From NCBI RefSeq assembly GCF_016907545.1, contig NZ_JAFBCD010000001.1, forward strand, positions 2,046,001 to 2,110,000: a DNA stretch of 64,000 bases, read 5' to 3'. The stretch comes from Paenarthrobacter ilicis. GTDB taxonomy: Bacteria; Actinomycetota; Actinomycetes; Actinomycetales; Micrococcaceae. The notes below the pieces were generated by a model, which saw nothing but the letters and a program-made list of their open reading frames with translations, was not told the DNA's origin and did not search any database. Each line of letters begins with the position of its first letter. The stretch's first letter is position 1. Both the position numbers and the translations under genes were made by a program. Positions 63,786-64,000 of the stretch are shown one piece after another.

Positions 63786-64000
63786 CTACGCCGTAGCGCT
63801 TCTGCCGGGCATCACTGACTGCAGTTCCCTCAGCTCCACCAACGCTTCCGTGCAGCGCGTGCAAGCAGCCAAGTGCTGATCCACGCGCGCCTTGGCAGCT
63901 TGGCGGACAGCATTTCTGACGAACTTTCCCAAGTATTTGGAGATGTCGGTGCATGCGCCACTTATTGGCGGCGGGACATGTTCCTGCAGATATGCCTGGC
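63786..64000 (-). CDS. 3' end of a zinc-finger protein, likely sigma-70 factor with anti-sigma-type tail
   Basis: The last 71 codons of a minus-strand gene whose 5' part is beyond the window. QAYLQEHVPP leads into a zf-HC2-like module: Cys in SGACTDIS, then HLAACTRC (His, Cys, Cys) and a helical end, stop at 63786-63788. This tail is seen on actinobacterial sigma-70 factors of the ECF type and on anti-sigma factors. I favour the sigma-factor reading because of the AYLQ lead-in, but only the zinc finger is directly visible. Confidence 0.6.
   Translation of the reverse strand, partial: QAYLQEHVPPPISGACTDISKYLGKFVRNAVRQAAKARVDQHLAACTRCTEALVELRELQSVMPGRSATA

Noticed and set aside
63697..63954. 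Minus-strand 85-codon frame near the window end
   Set aside because: The overlapping frame with the HxxxC-x2-C zinc-finger motif is clearly the coding one.

Overview
The window looks like chromosomal DNA of an Arthrobacter/Paenarthrobacter-type actinobacterium (Micrococcaceae). It is GC-rich and densely coded. It carries the whole Pup-proteasome locus, mycothiol ligase mshC, rbpA, a helY-type helicase beside tatAC, and two fusions: PafB with PafC in one chain, and RmlC with RmlD in one chain. The fused PafBC is known from Arthrobacter aurescens. No rRNA, CRISPR array, insertion sequence or prophage was seen; one tRNA-Leu(GAG) is present.

Layout. 1-3.6 kb: thiolase, two-domain FabG4-type reductase and MaoC/HtdX-type hydratase, matching the mycobacterial fadA2-fabG4-htdX set, followed by a tandem repeat, two hairpins and tRNA-Leu. 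4.1-7.1 kb: M20 peptidase, acyl-CoA dehydrogenase and two small conserved genes. 7.4-20.6 kb: a plus-strand exopolysaccharide operon with a priming phosphoglycosyltransferase, four genes for a nucleotide-linked acetamido-sugar, two glycosyltransferases, Wzx flippase, Wzy-type polymerase/ligase, Wzz-type protein and a secreted hydrolase-like protein. Most of its genes overlap at ATGA or GTGA. 20.6-26.9 kb: a minus-strand three-domain glycosyltransferase and the dTDP-rhamnose genes (rmlA divergent from rmlB-rmlCD). 26.9-33 kb: aldo/keto reductase, uppP, mshC, PAC2, HAD and site-2 protease. 33.1-49.2 kb: trmI, arc, dop, pup, prcB, prcA, pafA, two FKBPs, pafBC, a small membrane protein, tatA, tatC, helY; this order largely parallels M. 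tuberculosis. 49.2-57.7 kb: amidohydrolase, ppm1, rbpA, SPFH and NfeD proteins, rRNA methyltransferase, S9 peptidase, peptide deformylase. 57.8-64 kb: NTF2-like protein, a minus-strand type III PKS / methyltransferase / FAD monooxygenase operon, a UvrA2-like ABC protein divergent from it, and the 3' end of a gene with a zinc-finger module, probably a sigma factor.

How they work together. The EPS operon, the rml genes, the triple glycosyltransferase, uppP and ppm1 all serve undecaprenyl- or polyprenyl-linked envelope sugar assembly. arc/dop/pup/prcBA/pafA form one protein-degradation pathway, and pafBC is the DNA-damage activator encoded beside it. The type III PKS operon resembles actinobacterial phenolic-lipid clusters.

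Strongest observations: (1) at least 14 genes have a TANNNT -10 element ending only 6-8 nt before the start codon, predicting leaderless mRNAs; (2) a GGAAC-N18-GTT SigR/SigH-type promoter lies upstream of rbpA; (3) a single protein carries three glycosyltransferase domains; (4) a type III PKS operon sits next to a UvrA2-like protein that could give self-resistance; (5) a 15-bp in-frame tandem repeat lies right at a glycosyltransferase start codon.
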